Part shown: in pieces, positions 49,514-57,769 of the stretch
Layout: the number at the start of each line of letters is the position of its first letter
Numbering within the stretch: the stretch's first letter is position 1
From: Verrucosispora sp. NA02020
Lineage (GTDB): Bacteria; Actinomycetota; Actinomycetes; Mycobacteriales; Micromonosporaceae
Assembly: GCF_013364215.1 (NCBI RefSeq)
Contig: NZ_CP054923.1
Location: forward strand, 4,650,001-4,714,000
Length of the DNA: 64,000 nucleotides
Reading direction: 5' to 3'
Translations under genes and position numbers: made by a program
Notes under the pieces: model-generated
Databases searched by the model: none
The model's input: the letters and a program-made list of their open reading frames with translations, nothing else
What the model was told of the DNA's origin: nothing

Positions 49514-50527
49514 TCATGCCGGCACCTCGGCGAGCCAGCGGGAGTCCGGCTGGTCGTCCCACTGGAGGCGGGCCACCGCGTCCAGCACCCGGTCGACCGA
49601 GGGCAGGTGGGTGTGCTCCAGCATCGGCGCCGGGTACGGGATGTCCAGCCCGGAGACCCGCAGCACCGGCGCGTGCAGCGCGTGGAAGCAGCGTTCCTGC
49701 ACCCGGGCGGCGATCTCCGCGCCGACTCCGGCGAAACCCTGTGCCTCCTGCACCACCACGCAGCGGCCGGTACGCCGGACCGAGTCGGCGATCGTGGCGT
49801 CGTCGAACGGCACGATGGTGCGTACGTCGACGACCTCCAGGTCCCAGCCCTCCTCGCGGGCGGCCTCGGCGGCCTCCAGCGCGACCGGCACCGCCGGCCC
49901 GTACGCGACCAGGGTGGCGTCCCGGCCAGGCCGACGGACCACCGCCCGGCCGAACGGAGCGGTCCGCGTCGGCAGGTCCGCCTCGGCGCTGGTGAAGTAG
50001 AGCTTCTTCGGCTCCATGAACACCACCGGGTCGGGGTCGTCGATCGCCTCCCGCAGCAGCGAGTACGCGTCGTCGACGGTCGCCGGGGTGACCACCTTCA
50101 GGCCCGGGGTGTGCGCGTAGTACGCCTCGGACGAGTCGCAGTGGTGCTCCACGCCGCCGATGCCACCCGCGTACGGCACACGGATCACCATCGGCACGCT
50201 CAGCGCGCCCCGGGTGCGGTTGCGCAGCTTCGCCACGTGCGAGGCGATCTGCTCGAACGCCGGGTACGCGAACGCGTCGAACTGCATCTCCACCACCGGA
50301 CGCAGCCCGGACATCGCCAGTCCGACCGCGAAGCCGACGATGCCGGCCTCGGCCAGCGGGGTGTCGAAGCAGCGCTTGTCGCCGAAGCGGGCCTGTAGTC
50401 CGTCGGTGATCCGGAAGACGCCACCGAGTTGCCCGACGTCCTCGCCGAAGACGACGACCCGATCGTCCTCCAGCAGCGCGTCGGCGAGCGCCGCGTTGAG
50501 CGCCTTCGCCATGGTCATGGTGGCCAT
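49514..50527 (-). CDS. 2-oxoacid dehydrogenase E1 component, beta subunit
   Basis: A 337-residue subunit of a thiamine-diphosphate enzyme. MTMAKALNAALADALLEDDR, VFGEDVGQLGGVFR, FDTPLAEAGIVGFAVGLAMS and EHHCDSSEAYYAHTPGLKVV are typical of BkdB/PdhB. The Glu in DTPLAEAGI is at the thiamine site. Its ATG overlaps the alpha-subunit stop by one base (TGATG), giving coupled synthesis of the heterotetramer. Confidence 0.93.
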   Translation of the reverse strand: MATMTMAKALNAALADALLEDDRVVVFGEDVGQLGGVFRITDGLQARFGDKRCFDTPLAEAGIVGFAVGLAMSGLRPVVEMQFDAFAYPAFEQIASHVAKLRNRTRGALSVPMVIRVPYAGGIGGVEHHCDSSEAYYAHTPGLKVVTPATVDDAYSLLREAIDDPDPVVFMEPKKLYFTSAEADLPTRTAPFGRAVVRRPGRDATLVAYGPAVPVALEAAEAAREEGWDLEVVDVRTIVPFDDATIADSVRRTGRCVVVQEAQGFAGVGAEIAARVQERCFHALHAPVLRVSGLDIPYPAPMLEHTHLPSVDRVLDAVARLQWDDQPDSRWLAEVPA

Positions 50528-51690
50528 CAGGCGTCCTCCTCCTGCGCGGCGAGCTCGGCGCGGACCTGGTCGCGCTGTTCGACGAGCTGCGGGGTGGGCT
50601 GCGCGTAGACGTGGTCGAAGAGGGTGAGCGGGTCGACGGTGGGTTCGGCGTTCATCCGCTCGCGCAGCCCCGCCGCGTACTCCTCGGCCTCCTGCGCGAC
50701 GGCGGCGACGGCGTCGTCGTCGAGGGCCTCACGGGAGCGCAGGTACGCCTCCAGCCGGGCCACCGGGTCGCGGTCCCGCCACGCCTCCACCTCGTCGGCG
50801 TCGCGGTAGCGCGTCGCGTCGTCGGCGTTGGTGTGCGGCTCCATCCGGTAGGTGTGCGCCTCGACCAGGAACGGCCCCTTGCCGGCGCGGGCGTGCGCCA
50901 CCGCCTTCTCCAGCACGGCGAGCACGGCCACCGGGTCGTTGCCGTCGACCTGCTCGCTCGGCACGCCGTACCCGACGCCCTTGTAGGCCAGTGACGGGGC
51001 CGCGGTCTGGCGGGACAGCGGCACGCTGATCGCGTACCGGTTGTTCTGCACGAAGTAGACCACCGGGGCCTTGAACACGGCGGCGAAGTTGACCCCCTCG
51101 TGGAAGTCGCCCTCGCTGGTCGCGCCGTCACCGACGTAGACCAGTGCCACCGTGTCCCGCCCCTGGTAGGTCTCGCCGTAGGCCAGGCCGGCGGCGTGCA
51201 CGCACTGGGTGGCGAGCGGGGTGCACTGCGGCGCGGTGCGGCGCACGGCCGGGTCGTACCCGCAGTGCCAGTCGCCGCGCAGCAGGGTGAGGACCTCGAC
51301 CGGGTCGATGCCCCGCGCGGTCAGCGCCATCGACTCGCGGTAGGTCGGGAAGACCCAGTCGTCCTCGCGCAGCGCGAGGACCCCGCCGACCTGGCACGCC
51401 TCCTGCCCTCGCGAGGACGGGTAGACCGCGAGGCGGCCCTGCTTGGTCAGTGCGGTGGCCTGCGCGTCGAACCGGCGGCCGACGACCATCCGGCGGTACA
51501 TCTCGCGCAGTGTCGCCACGGGTGGCTCGGGATAGTCGGCCCGGGACGGCAGCAGGGTGCCGTCCGGATTGAGCAGCCGGACCGGATCGGCCTGGGGAAG
51601 CAGGGCAGCGGCCGGGTCGGGCGCGGTCGGGGTGGCCGACCGGCGCTTCCGCGGGGTTGCCCTGCGGGCCGCCTGAGGGGTGGTCGTCAC
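50527..51690 (-). CDS. 2-oxoacid dehydrogenase E1 component, alpha subunit
   Basis: A 387-residue subunit that decarboxylates the 2-oxoacid. The thiamine-diphosphate site is GDGATSEGDFHEGVNFAAVF then PVVYFVQNNRYAIS. Other marks: MYRRMVVGRRFDAQATAL, GRLAVYPSSRGQEACQVG, PTYRESMALTARG. The N-terminal about 40 residues are basic and Ala/Pro-rich and likely disordered. A GTG at 51690 preceded by CAGGAGGTTCCGCC is chosen over an upstream extension. First gene of the E1a-E1b-E2 operon. Confidence 0.93.
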   Translation of the reverse strand: MTTTPQAARRATPRKRRSATPTAPDPAAALLPQADPVRLLNPDGTLLPSRADYPEPPVATLREMYRRMVVGRRFDAQATALTKQGRLAVYPSSRGQEACQVGGVLALREDDWVFPTYRESMALTARGIDPVEVLTLLRGDWHCGYDPAVRRTAPQCTPLATQCVHAAGLAYGETYQGRDTVALVYVGDGATSEGDFHEGVNFAAVFKAPVVYFVQNNRYAISVPLSRQTAAPSLAYKGVGYGVPSEQVDGNDPVAVLAVLEKAVAHARAGKGPFLVEAHTYRMEPHTNADDATRYRDADEVEAWRDRDPVARLEAYLRSREALDDDAVAAVAQEAEEYAAGLRERMNAEPTVDPLTLFDHVYAQPTPQLVEQRDQVRAELAAQEEDA

Positions 51691-51794
51691 GGCGGAACCT
51701 CCTGGACGTGTGGTGGACCTATGCTCCTTTGGTCGGATGATTGACTCAAGATGGCCGGTGAAGGCGGGATGTATGGCACTGATGGGAGGCTCGG

Positions 51795-52301
51795 GTGAGC
51801 CAGGAGACCGCTGACACAGTGCCCCTGCGGGGTGGCACGGGACGAACGGCACCAGGGTTGGACGAGGTGGACCGGCGGATCCTGGACGAACTGACCCGGG
51901 ACGGGCGGATCTCCGTCCGGACGCTCGCCGAGCGGGTGCACGTGTCCCGCACCAACGCGTACGCGCGCATGGAGCGACTGCTGCGCGACGGGGTGGTCAC
52001 CGGGTTCGCCGCCCGGGTCGCGCCGGAGCCGGCCGGGTTGGGCACCTCGGCGTACATCGCCCTGACCATCCAGCAGAACACCTGGCGGGAGGTGTCGGCG
52101 GAGCTGGCCCGGGTGCGCTACGTCGAGCACGTGGCGCTGCTCAGCGGCGAACACGACGTACTCGCCCTGGTCCGGGCACCGGACAACGCCACCCTGCGGG
52201 ACGTGGTGCTGGACCGGGTCCAGCGCATCTCCGGGGTGCTGTCCACCCGGAGCTGGCTGGTCTTCGAGGAGTACGACGGCGTCCGCAGCCCGTGGGCCTG
52301 A
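51795..52301 (+). CDS. Lrp/AsnC family regulator of the 2-oxoacid dehydrogenase operon (BkdR-like)
   Basis: A 168-residue regulator. The helix-turn-helix is LDEVDRRILDELTRDGRISV, RTLAERVHVSRTNAYARM; the C-terminal RAM ligand domain is GTSAYIALTI, YVEHVALLSGEHDVLALV. It likely senses a branched-chain amino acid and controls the divergent dehydrogenase operon across the 104-bp gap 51691-51794. Start is GTG 51795. The stop is only 7 bp from the convergent polymerase gene stop. Confidence 0.9.
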   Translation: MSQETADTVPLRGGTGRTAPGLDEVDRRILDELTRDGRISVRTLAERVHVSRTNAYARMERLLRDGVVTGFAARVAPEPAGLGTSAYIALTIQQNTWREVSAELARVRYVEHVALLSGEHDVLALVRAPDNATLRDVVLDRVQRISGVLSTRSWLVFEEYDGVRSPWA

Positions 52302-52308
52302 CCGCCGC

Positions 52309-53280
52309 TCAGCGTTCCGGCGGCGCGGCCAGCCCCTCCCGGTCGGCCAGCTCCAGCAGCGGGTCCAGCGAGAACCGTGGCCCGTCCAGACCGGCGTGCG
52401 GGTCGCCCCGCTCCGCGAACCGGGCGGGCATGGTGGTCACGTCGAAGTCCCCCGGCCGTACGTCGTCCAGCTCGGCCCAGTCCAGCGGGGCGGAGACCAG
52501 CGCCGCAGGCGTCGGCCGGATCGAGTACGCCGAGGTCATCGTGTGGTCCCGGGCCATCTGGTTGTAGTCGACGAAGACCGGTCGGTCCCGCTGGTCACGC
52601 CACCAGGTGGTGGTGACCAGGTCCGGCCGGCGCCGCCGCATCTCGCCGCCGAGCGCCAGCACCGCCCGACGGCAGTCGCCGAAGCTCCACCGGGGCTCGA
52701 TCGGGACGTACACGTGCAGGCCGCGCCCGCCGGTGGTCTTCGGAAACCCGGTCAGGCCCAGCTCGTCGAGGAAGCCACGCACCTCGTGCGCCACCGGGAC
52801 GACCTGGTCGAACCCCACCCCGGGCAGCGGGTCCAGGTCGATCCGGAGCTGGTCCGGCCGCTCGACGTCGGCCCGGTTCACCGGCCACGGGTGGAACCGC
52901 AGTGTGCCCAGGTTGACCGCCCAGATCACCACCGCCAGTTCCCCCGGCGCGACCTCGTCGGCGCTGCGCCCGCTGGGGAACGTGATGTGGGCGGTGCCCA
53001 CCCAGTCGGGCGCGCCCGCCGGCACGCGCTTCTGATAGAAGGCGTCGCCCCGGTTGTCCTGCCGGGTGGCGATCGTCGCCCCCTCGAACACGCCGCGCGG
53101 CCAGCGTTCGAGCATGGTCGGCCGGTCCTTGAGCGCGCGCAGGATGCCGTCGCCGACGGCGAGGAAGTAGCGCACCACGTCGAGCTTGGTCAGCCCGCGC
53201 TCCGGGAAGTACGGCTTGTCCGGGCTGGAGACGCGCACCGTCCGCCGCCCCACCTGGATCTCCTCGGCCGAGGTCGCCAT
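52309..53280 (-). CDS. LigD-type DNA polymerase/primase domain protein
   Basis: A 323-residue stand-alone PolDom of the archaeo-eukaryotic primase type. VSSPDKPYFPERGLTKLDVV, TMLERWPRGVFEGATI, FYQKRVP, the metal-binding LRIDLDPLPGVGFDQV, FPKTTGGRGLHVYVPI and VFVDYNQMARDHT all match. In LigD this domain fills gaps in non-homologous end joining. No ligase, nuclease or Ku gene is nearby; many actinobacteria keep such separate copies. ATG 53280. Confidence 0.93.
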   Translation of the reverse strand: MATSAEEIQVGRRTVRVSSPDKPYFPERGLTKLDVVRYFLAVGDGILRALKDRPTMLERWPRGVFEGATIATRQDNRGDAFYQKRVPAGAPDWVGTAHITFPSGRSADEVAPGELAVVIWAVNLGTLRFHPWPVNRADVERPDQLRIDLDPLPGVGFDQVVPVAHEVRGFLDELGLTGFPKTTGGRGLHVYVPIEPRWSFGDCRRAVLALGGEMRRRRPDLVTTTWWRDQRDRPVFVDYNQMARDHTMTSAYSIRPTPAALVSAPLDWAELDDVRPGDFDVTTMPARFAERGDPHAGLDGPRFSLDPLLELADREGLAAPPER

Positions 53281-53391
53281 CTGCCGAGCGTACGACGCGT
53301 ACGGCCGGCGCGGTGGCGACCTCGCGGGGCCGGTCGGGACGGGTCCGACCCGGTGTGCGCGGGGCCGGAGAGCCCACCCGCTAGGATCGGC

Positions 53392-53480
53392 GGGGGCCGT
53401 GACTGGCGCGTCGAGATGGAGCACCATCGGGAAGCGGCCCCGTCATGAGGACGCACGCCGAGCGCCTGGGCCTTCCGCAC
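53392..53480 (+). ncRNA. ZTP (pfl) riboswitch upstream of glyA
   Basis: The glyA leader contains GGGCCGTGACTGGCGCG, GGAGCACCATCGGGAAGCGG, CCCC, a variable hairpin and GCCGAGCGCCTGGGCC. The blocks CGUGACUGGCG, ACC..CGGGAAGCGG and CGCCUGGGC are the conserved core of the ZTP riboswitch, which senses a folate-stress purine intermediate and turns on one-carbon genes. A -10-like TAGGAT sits at 53382-53387, about 6 bp before the motif. The AGGAGGTCGC ribosome binding site follows at 53486. No T-rich terminator was seen, so control may be at translation. Confidence 0.85.
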
Positions 53481-53496
53481 GTCACCAGGAGGTCGC

Positions 53497-54933
53497 ATGC
53501 CGCCGAACGCCGAATCCGCCGCTTTCCGCAGCGCGCTGGAGGTCATCCGCGCCGTCGAGCCCCGGGTGGCCGACGCCATCGGGGCGGAACTGGTCGACCA
53601 GCGCGAGTCGCTCAAGCTGATCGCCAGCGAGAACTACGCCTCGCCGGCCACCCTGCTGGCGATGGGCAACTGGTTCAGCGACAAGTACGCCGAGGGCACG
53701 GTGGGGCGCCGGTTCTACGCCGGCTGCCAGAACGTCGACACGGTCGAGGCGCTCGCCGCCGAGCACGCCCGGGAGCTGTTCGGCGCGTCGCACGCGTACG
53801 TGCAGCCGCACTCGGGCATCGACGCCAACCTGGTGGCGTTCTGGGCGATCCTGGCCGACCGGGTGGAGTCCCCTGCGCTCAAGCGGGCGCAGGCCCGGCA
53901 CGTCAACGACCTCACCGAGCAGGACTGGTTCGCGCTCCGCCGGGAGCTGGGCGACCAGCGGATGCTCGGCATGTCGCTGGACGCCGGCGGCCACCTCACC
54001 CACGGCTTCCGGCCGAACATCTCCGGCAAGATGTTCGACCAGCGCAGCTACGGCACCGACCCGGCCACCGGGCTGGTCGACTACGACAGGGTCGCCGAGG
54101 CGGCCCGCGAGTTCCGGCCGCTGGTGCTGGTCGCCGGCTACTCGGCGTACCCGCGCAAGGTGAACTTCCGGATCATGCGGGAGATCGCCGACTCGGTCGG
54201 CGCCACCTTCATGGTGGACATGGCCCACTTCGCCGGTCTGGTCGCCGGCAAGGTCTTCACCGGCGACTTCGACCCGGTGCCGCACGCGCACATCGTCACC
54301 ACCACCACGCACAAGTCACTGCGCGGCCCGCGCGGCGGCATGGTGCTCTGCGGCCCGGAGCTGGCCGACCAGGTGGACCGGGGCTGCCCGATGGTGCTCG
54401 GCGGGCCGCTGCCGCACGTGATGGCGGCCAAGGCGGTCGCGCTGGCCGAGGCGCGCCGCCCCGACTTCGCCGACTACGCCCAGCGGATCGTCGACAACGC
54501 CCAGGCGCTGGCCGACGGGCTGCTGCGTCGGGGTGCCACGCTGGTCACCGGCGGCACCGACAACCACCTGGTGCTCATCGACGTCACCGGCTACGGGCTG
54601 ACCGGCCGGCAGGCCGAGCAGGCGCTGCTCGACTCGGGCATCGTGACCAACCGCAACGCGGTGCCGCAGGACGCCAACGGCGCCTGGTACACCTCCGGCA
54701 TCCGGATCGGCACGCCCGCGTTGACCACGCGCGGGCTGGGCACGGCCGAGATGGACGGCACCGCCGAGCTGATCCACACGGTGCTCAGCCAGACCAGCGC
54801 CGGGGCGAACCCGGACGGCACCGCCTCCAAGGCCAAGTACGTGCTGGACCCGGCGCTGGCGGACAAGGTCAGCCGGCAGGCCGGCGAGTTGCTGGCCGGA
54901 TTCCCGCTGTACCCGAACGTCGACCTGGGCTGA
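53497..54933 (+). CDS. glyA: Serine hydroxymethyltransferase
   Basis: A 478-residue pyridoxal-phosphate enzyme that interconverts serine and glycine with tetrahydrofolate. [39 protein letters not shown]-type segment [26 protein letters not shown] and the PLP Lys in [17 protein letters not shown] are diagnostic. It is longer than E. coli GlyA (417) because of an insert around residues 120-170 ([20 protein letters not shown]), a form seen in several actinobacteria. ATG 53497 follows AGGAGGTCGC. Controlled by the ZTP riboswitch. Confidence 0.95.
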   Translation: MPPNAESAAFRSALEVIRAVEPRVADAIGAELVDQRESLKLIASENYASPATLLAMGNWFSDKYAEGTVGRRFYAGCQNVDTVEALAAEHARELFGASHAYVQPHSGIDANLVAFWAILADRVESPALKRAQARHVNDLTEQDWFALRRELGDQRMLGMSLDAGGHLTHGFRPNISGKMFDQRSYGTDPATGLVDYDRVAEAAREFRPLVLVAGYSAYPRKVNFRIMREIADSVGATFMVDMAHFAGLVAGKVFTGDFDPVPHAHIVTTTTHKSLRGPRGGMVLCGPELADQVDRGCPMVLGGPLPHVMAAKAVALAEARRPDFADYAQRIVDNAQALADGLLRRGATLVTGGTDNHLVLIDVTGYGLTGRQAEQALLDSGIVTNRNAVPQDANGAWYTSGIRIGTPALTTRGLGTAEMDGTAELIHTVLSQTSAGANPDGTASKAKYVLDPALADKVSRQAGELLAGFPLYPNVDLG

Positions 54934-54941
54934 CGACGCAG

Positions 54942-54973
54942 GCGCGTCGGGCCGGTGCACCGGCCCGACGCGC
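54942..54973. terminator. Perfect palindromic terminator after glyA
   Basis: A 32-bp exact palindrome (half GCGCGTCGGGCCGGTG) 8 bp after the glyA stop and 10 bp before the convergent small-gene stop. Confidence 0.8.
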
Positions 54974-54983
54974 ACCGGGACGA

Positions 54984-55235
54984 TCAGGAGTAGTCGAACG
55001 TCCAGAGGAACCACTGGGCGCTCTGCGGGGCGTAGCTCTGCTCGCAGTACCACCAGTCCCATCGTCCCTCGGCGGCGCCGGTGAAGCCGTACGAGCGGCA
55101 GAAGTCGTAGCTGTAGTACACCCCGCGCAGCGTGCCGCCGGGCGGATCAGCCTGAGCCGGTGCCGCACCGACCACCAGAGCCGCGCCCACCGTGGCGAGC
55201 GCCGCCAGCGGCGCCAGGATCCTGCGTTTGCGCAT
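54984..55235 (-). CDS. Small secreted protein
   Basis: An 83-residue exported protein: signal peptide (RRILAPLAALATVGAALVVG, cleavage after AQA), then a mature part of about 50 residues rich in Tyr, Trp and Phe (GVYYSYDFCRSYGFTGAAEG, WDWWYCEQSYA) with two Cys that could form one disulfide. No family recognised. ATG 55235 has AGGGGG 6 bases before it. Confidence 0.78.
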   Translation of the reverse strand: MRKRRILAPLAALATVGAALVVGAAPAQADPPGGTLRGVYYSYDFCRSYGFTGAAEGRWDWWYCEQSYAPQSAQWFLWTFDYS

Positions 55236-55357
55236 GGTTACCCCCTGCAACAGACCGGCCGACGCGCATGCATCGACATCTGTCGACAAGCGTGACGACG
55301 CCCGGGACGCGCCGTCAACGCGTTCCCGGGCGGTGGTCGACCGACGGTGGAGTGGGC

Positions 55358-55609
55358 TCAGTTCAGTGGACGCTTGAGGTGGTATCGGTGCACCTCGGTG
55401 CTGCCCTGGACGTTGTTGACGTCCTCGGCGGCGGTGACCAGTTCCCAGCCTTCCCGGCCGTACCGGTTGAGGTGCGCCACGGCGGTGTCGCCGTACGCGG
55501 TGACGTCCTTACGCGATCCGTCCGGGCCGTACCAGACGAACGACACATGGAAATTGCGGCCCTGTCCCTGGTAACGGCGGACCAGCAGGGCGTACTCCCA
55601 GGCAACCAT
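55358..55609 (-). CDS. DUF4177-like small protein
   Basis: An 83-residue soluble protein. VAWEYALLVRRYQGQ at the start and LNRYGREGWELVTAAEDV near the end follow the DUF4177 pattern (WEY...LN..G..GWEL). The function of that family is unknown. ATG 55609 or 55618 may be used. Divergent from the MmcQ/YjbR gene. Confidence 0.72.
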   Translation of the reverse strand: MVAWEYALLVRRYQGQGRNFHVSFVWYGPDGSRKDVTAYGDTAVAHLNRYGREGWELVTAAEDVNNVQGSTEVHRYHLKRPLN

Positions 55610-55781
55610 GCCGCCCATTATGACCGTCCACGCAGGAGCACGATACGGCGAAGGTCACCGTTCGCTTTCCGACGAACGCGGTGTGTCGCTGCCGAGAAGA
55701 ACCCGGGCAATGGCCTCCGACACGCCGGGCGCGACCGGCGCGTGCCCACCGTCGATCCCGGCCGGGGCGTATGGTCGGGCG

Positions 55782-56186
55782 GTGGCGAGTTGGGATGACG
55801 TGCGTCGGATCGCGTTGAGCCTGCCGGAGACCGGTGAGCGCCCCTCCTACGACGGTCTGCCCGCCTGGACCGTACGGGACAAGTCGTTCGTGTGGGAGCG
55901 CCCGCTGCGCCGAGCCGACCTCGACGCGCTCGGACCGTCCGCGCCGACCGGCCCGATCCTCGGCGTACGGGTCGCCGACCTCGGCGTCAAGGAGGCACTG
56001 CTCGCGGACGACCCGGCCGTCTACCTGACGACGCCGCACCTCGACGGCTACCCGGCGGTGCTGGTGCGGCTGGACCGGATCGACGGGGCCGAACTGACCG
56101 AGATCATCACGGAGGCGTGGTTCGCCCGCGCGCCGAAGCGCCTCGCCGCCGCCCACCGCGCCACGACGGCACCACCCGACGCCTGA
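55782..56186 (+). CDS. MmcQ/YjbR family protein
   Basis: A 134-residue protein with the CyaY-like/MmcQ fold: WDDVRRIALSLPETGERPSY, AWTVRDKSFVWERPL, YLTTPHLDGYPAVLVRLDRI and ELTEIITEAWFARAPKRLAA. Members are called DNA-binding, but their role is unclear. Start is GTG 55782. It ends 4 bp before a GC-rich 39-bp tandem repeat. Confidence 0.88.
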   Translation: MASWDDVRRIALSLPETGERPSYDGLPAWTVRDKSFVWERPLRRADLDALGPSAPTGPILGVRVADLGVKEALLADDPAVYLTTPHLDGYPAVLVRLDRIDGAELTEIITEAWFARAPKRLAAAHRATTAPPDA

Positions 56187-56190
56187 CTCC

Positions 56191-56268
56191 GTCCCCGCCG
56201 GCCCCCGCCCGTCCCCGCTGGCCCCGCCCGTCCCCGCCGGCCCCCGCCCGTCCCCGCTGGCCCCGCCC
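56191..56268. repeat. Two identical 39-bp tandem repeats
   Basis: The 39-bp unit beginning GTCCCCGCCGGCCCCC is repeated exactly at 56191-56229 and 56230-56268; a third copy begins GTCCCCGCCG at 56269 and runs into the inverted repeat at 56274. Confidence 0.85.
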
Positions 56269-56273
56269 GTCCC

Positions 56274-56349
56274 CGCCGATCATGGAGTTGTGGTAGGCGA
56301 AATGCCACGATTAGCGGCTTAAGTCAAGGCCCTAACTCCATGATCGGCG
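56274..56349. repeat. Perfect 16-bp inverted repeat, GATCATGGAGTT family
   Basis: CGCCGATCATGGAGTT (56274-56289) and its exact complement (56334-56349) enclose a 44-bp AT-richer loop. The arm is shared with the element at 47879-47948. It sits between the convergent MmcQ and excalibur genes. Confidence 0.85.
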
Positions 56350-56408
56350 AGGTCGCAGACCGGCATCACCGGTGGTGAGTCTGGAGTGTGCCGGTCGGCG
56401 GCCTGGCG

Positions 56409-56699
56409 CTATCGCTTCTCGCAGGCGACGCCGTCCTTGTCACGGTCGAGTTTCGTGTTCGCCTTGTAGATCGCCGTCGAAACCTTGAAGTTCGTGACCG
56501 GCTTCGTCCTGCCGCGAACCTTGTCCCGCGCGCCTTTCTTGCCGACGCCATGCCGGTACTTCTTGTTCAGGGCGGTGCAGTTCTTGAACTTCGTTGGGGC
56601 AGCCTGCGCGGGTGACACCACGGCCACGGCACCCCCGGCCAGTGCCAAGGTGACGACGAGTGCCATCCGGACCAGTCTGGAAACCAATCCGTCCTCCAT
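56409..56699 (-). CDS. Secreted excalibur calcium-binding domain protein
   Basis: A 96-residue exported protein: signal peptide (LVRMALVVTLALAGGAVAVV, cleavage near AQAAP), then an excalibur domain with KFKNCTALNKKYRHGVGK and the EF-hand-like calcium loop DRDKDGVACE at the C-terminus. The two Cys are typical. Highly basic overall. ATG 56699 is chosen because it starts the signal peptide. Confidence 0.88.
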   Translation of the reverse strand: MEDGLVSRLVRMALVVTLALAGGAVAVVSPAQAAPTKFKNCTALNKKYRHGVGKKGARDKVRGRTKPVTNFKVSTAIYKANTKLDRDKDGVACEKR

Positions 56700-57040
56700 A
56701 TCGGATAGTAGGTGGAGAAGGCACGCTACCGTCACATGAATCGGCACAGCGCCCTCCATCCGACTCGTCCGGCAGGGGCTTACGGCGGCACTTCGATCAC
56801 CGTCCAGGCAGCACCTTCGACACAACGCCACCCAAGGTCTGACAGCTCGGATGACACCGAGCTGGTCACCGGCACAGATCTCCCAACGGCAGCCGGAGAA
56901 GCGCCCGCCTACCGAAGATCACGCTCGATCCGGGATCGAGTGGTATCCGAACGCGACGATGACCACTCGATCCCGGATCGAGCGTGATCTTGCGGTGGAG
57001 GCGGGAGCATGGGCCTGCTGAGGGCCCGGATGGGCCCGGG
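56700..57040. other. Intergenic region with a 30-bp perfect inverted repeat (56915-56991)
   Basis: No credible gene in about 340 bp. Arms at 56915-56944 and 56962-56991 are exact 30-bp complements starting AAGATCACGCTCGATC, with a 17-bp spacer. Each arm contains CTCGATCCGGGATCGAG, itself a palindrome. The longest perfect inverted repeat in the window. Confidence 0.85.
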
Positions 57041-57078
57041 TGAAGCGGGTGGGCCCGGGTGAAGCGGGTGGGCCCGGG
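57041..57078. repeat. Two 19-bp tandem repeats
   Basis: TGAAGCGGGTGGGCCCGGG at 57041-57059 is repeated exactly at 57060-57078, ending at the acetyltransferase stop codon. Confidence 0.8.
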
Positions 57079-57642
57079 TTACCGTCGCATCACCCAGACC
57101 GGGATCGGGTCGGTCAGCGTGTCGACCAACTCCCAGCCGGCACGCCGGTAGATCTCCACGTTGACCGGGTTGCCGGTCTCCAGCACGGCGGGGAGCCCCG
57201 CCTCGGCGGCCCGCCGCAGCCCGGCACTCATCGCGGCACGCCCCAACCGGCGGCCCGCATGGGCCGGGTGGGTGCCGAGGATGCCCAGGTACCAGTGCGG
57301 ATGGTGGGGCAGGACGGCACGCAGCGCCTGGTCGTAGGCGTGCACCCGGCGCAGCACGTCGTCGGGCAGGGCCGGGCGGCGGCCGTCGTCGAGGACGGCC
57401 GTGCCGGCCACCGGCGGCTCCCAGATGGCGGTCGCGGCACCCTGCTCGACCGTCCAGACGGTGCCCTTGACGACCTGCTTGTCGAAGAGGTGTCCGAAGA
57501 GGACGGCGGCCGACCGAGGGTAGGTCTCGTCGTCGGGGAAGAAGAAGCGCACCACGGGATCCGTGCGGAACGCGGCCACCAGGGCGTCGACCACCGGCGT
57601 CCGGTCCGCCGGGCTCGCGACGCTCACCTCGGGAGGATGCAC
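57079..57642 (-). CDS. GNAT family N-acetyltransferase
   Basis: A 187-residue acetyltransferase. VVRFFFPDDETYPRSAAVLF is an N-terminal mark of this actinobacterial subgroup; the acetyl-CoA site is YLGILGTHPAHAGRRLGRAA, followed by GLPAVLETGNPVNVEIYRRA and GWELV. The substrate is unknown. A GTG at 57642 is preferred: TAGAGT 10 bp upstream could be a -10 box of a leaderless transcript. Confidence 0.85.
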   Translation of the reverse strand: MHPPEVSVASPADRTPVVDALVAAFRTDPVVRFFFPDDETYPRSAAVLFGHLFDKQVVKGTVWTVEQGAATAIWEPPVAGTAVLDDGRRPALPDDVLRRVHAYDQALRAVLPHHPHWYLGILGTHPAHAGRRLGRAAMSAGLRRAAEAGLPAVLETGNPVNVEIYRRAGWELVDTLTDPIPVWVMRR

Positions 57643-57679
57643 GAGGTCGGACTCTAGCCGCCCGGGACCCGCCGCGCTG

Positions 57680-57727
57680 ACCGGTCGACGGCGTGGCCCG
57701 GGGTACCGGGTCACGCCGTCGACCGGT
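57680..57727. terminator. Long hairpin terminator
   Basis: ACCGGTCGACGGCGTG (57680-57695) pairs exactly with 57712-57727; inner CCCGG/CCGGG pairs extend it. It lies 43 bp after the betaine-binding gene stop. Confidence 0.7.
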
Positions 57728-57769
57728 GTCCGGCGGCGGAGCGGGACGCGTTCCGCCGGGTGGGCCGAC

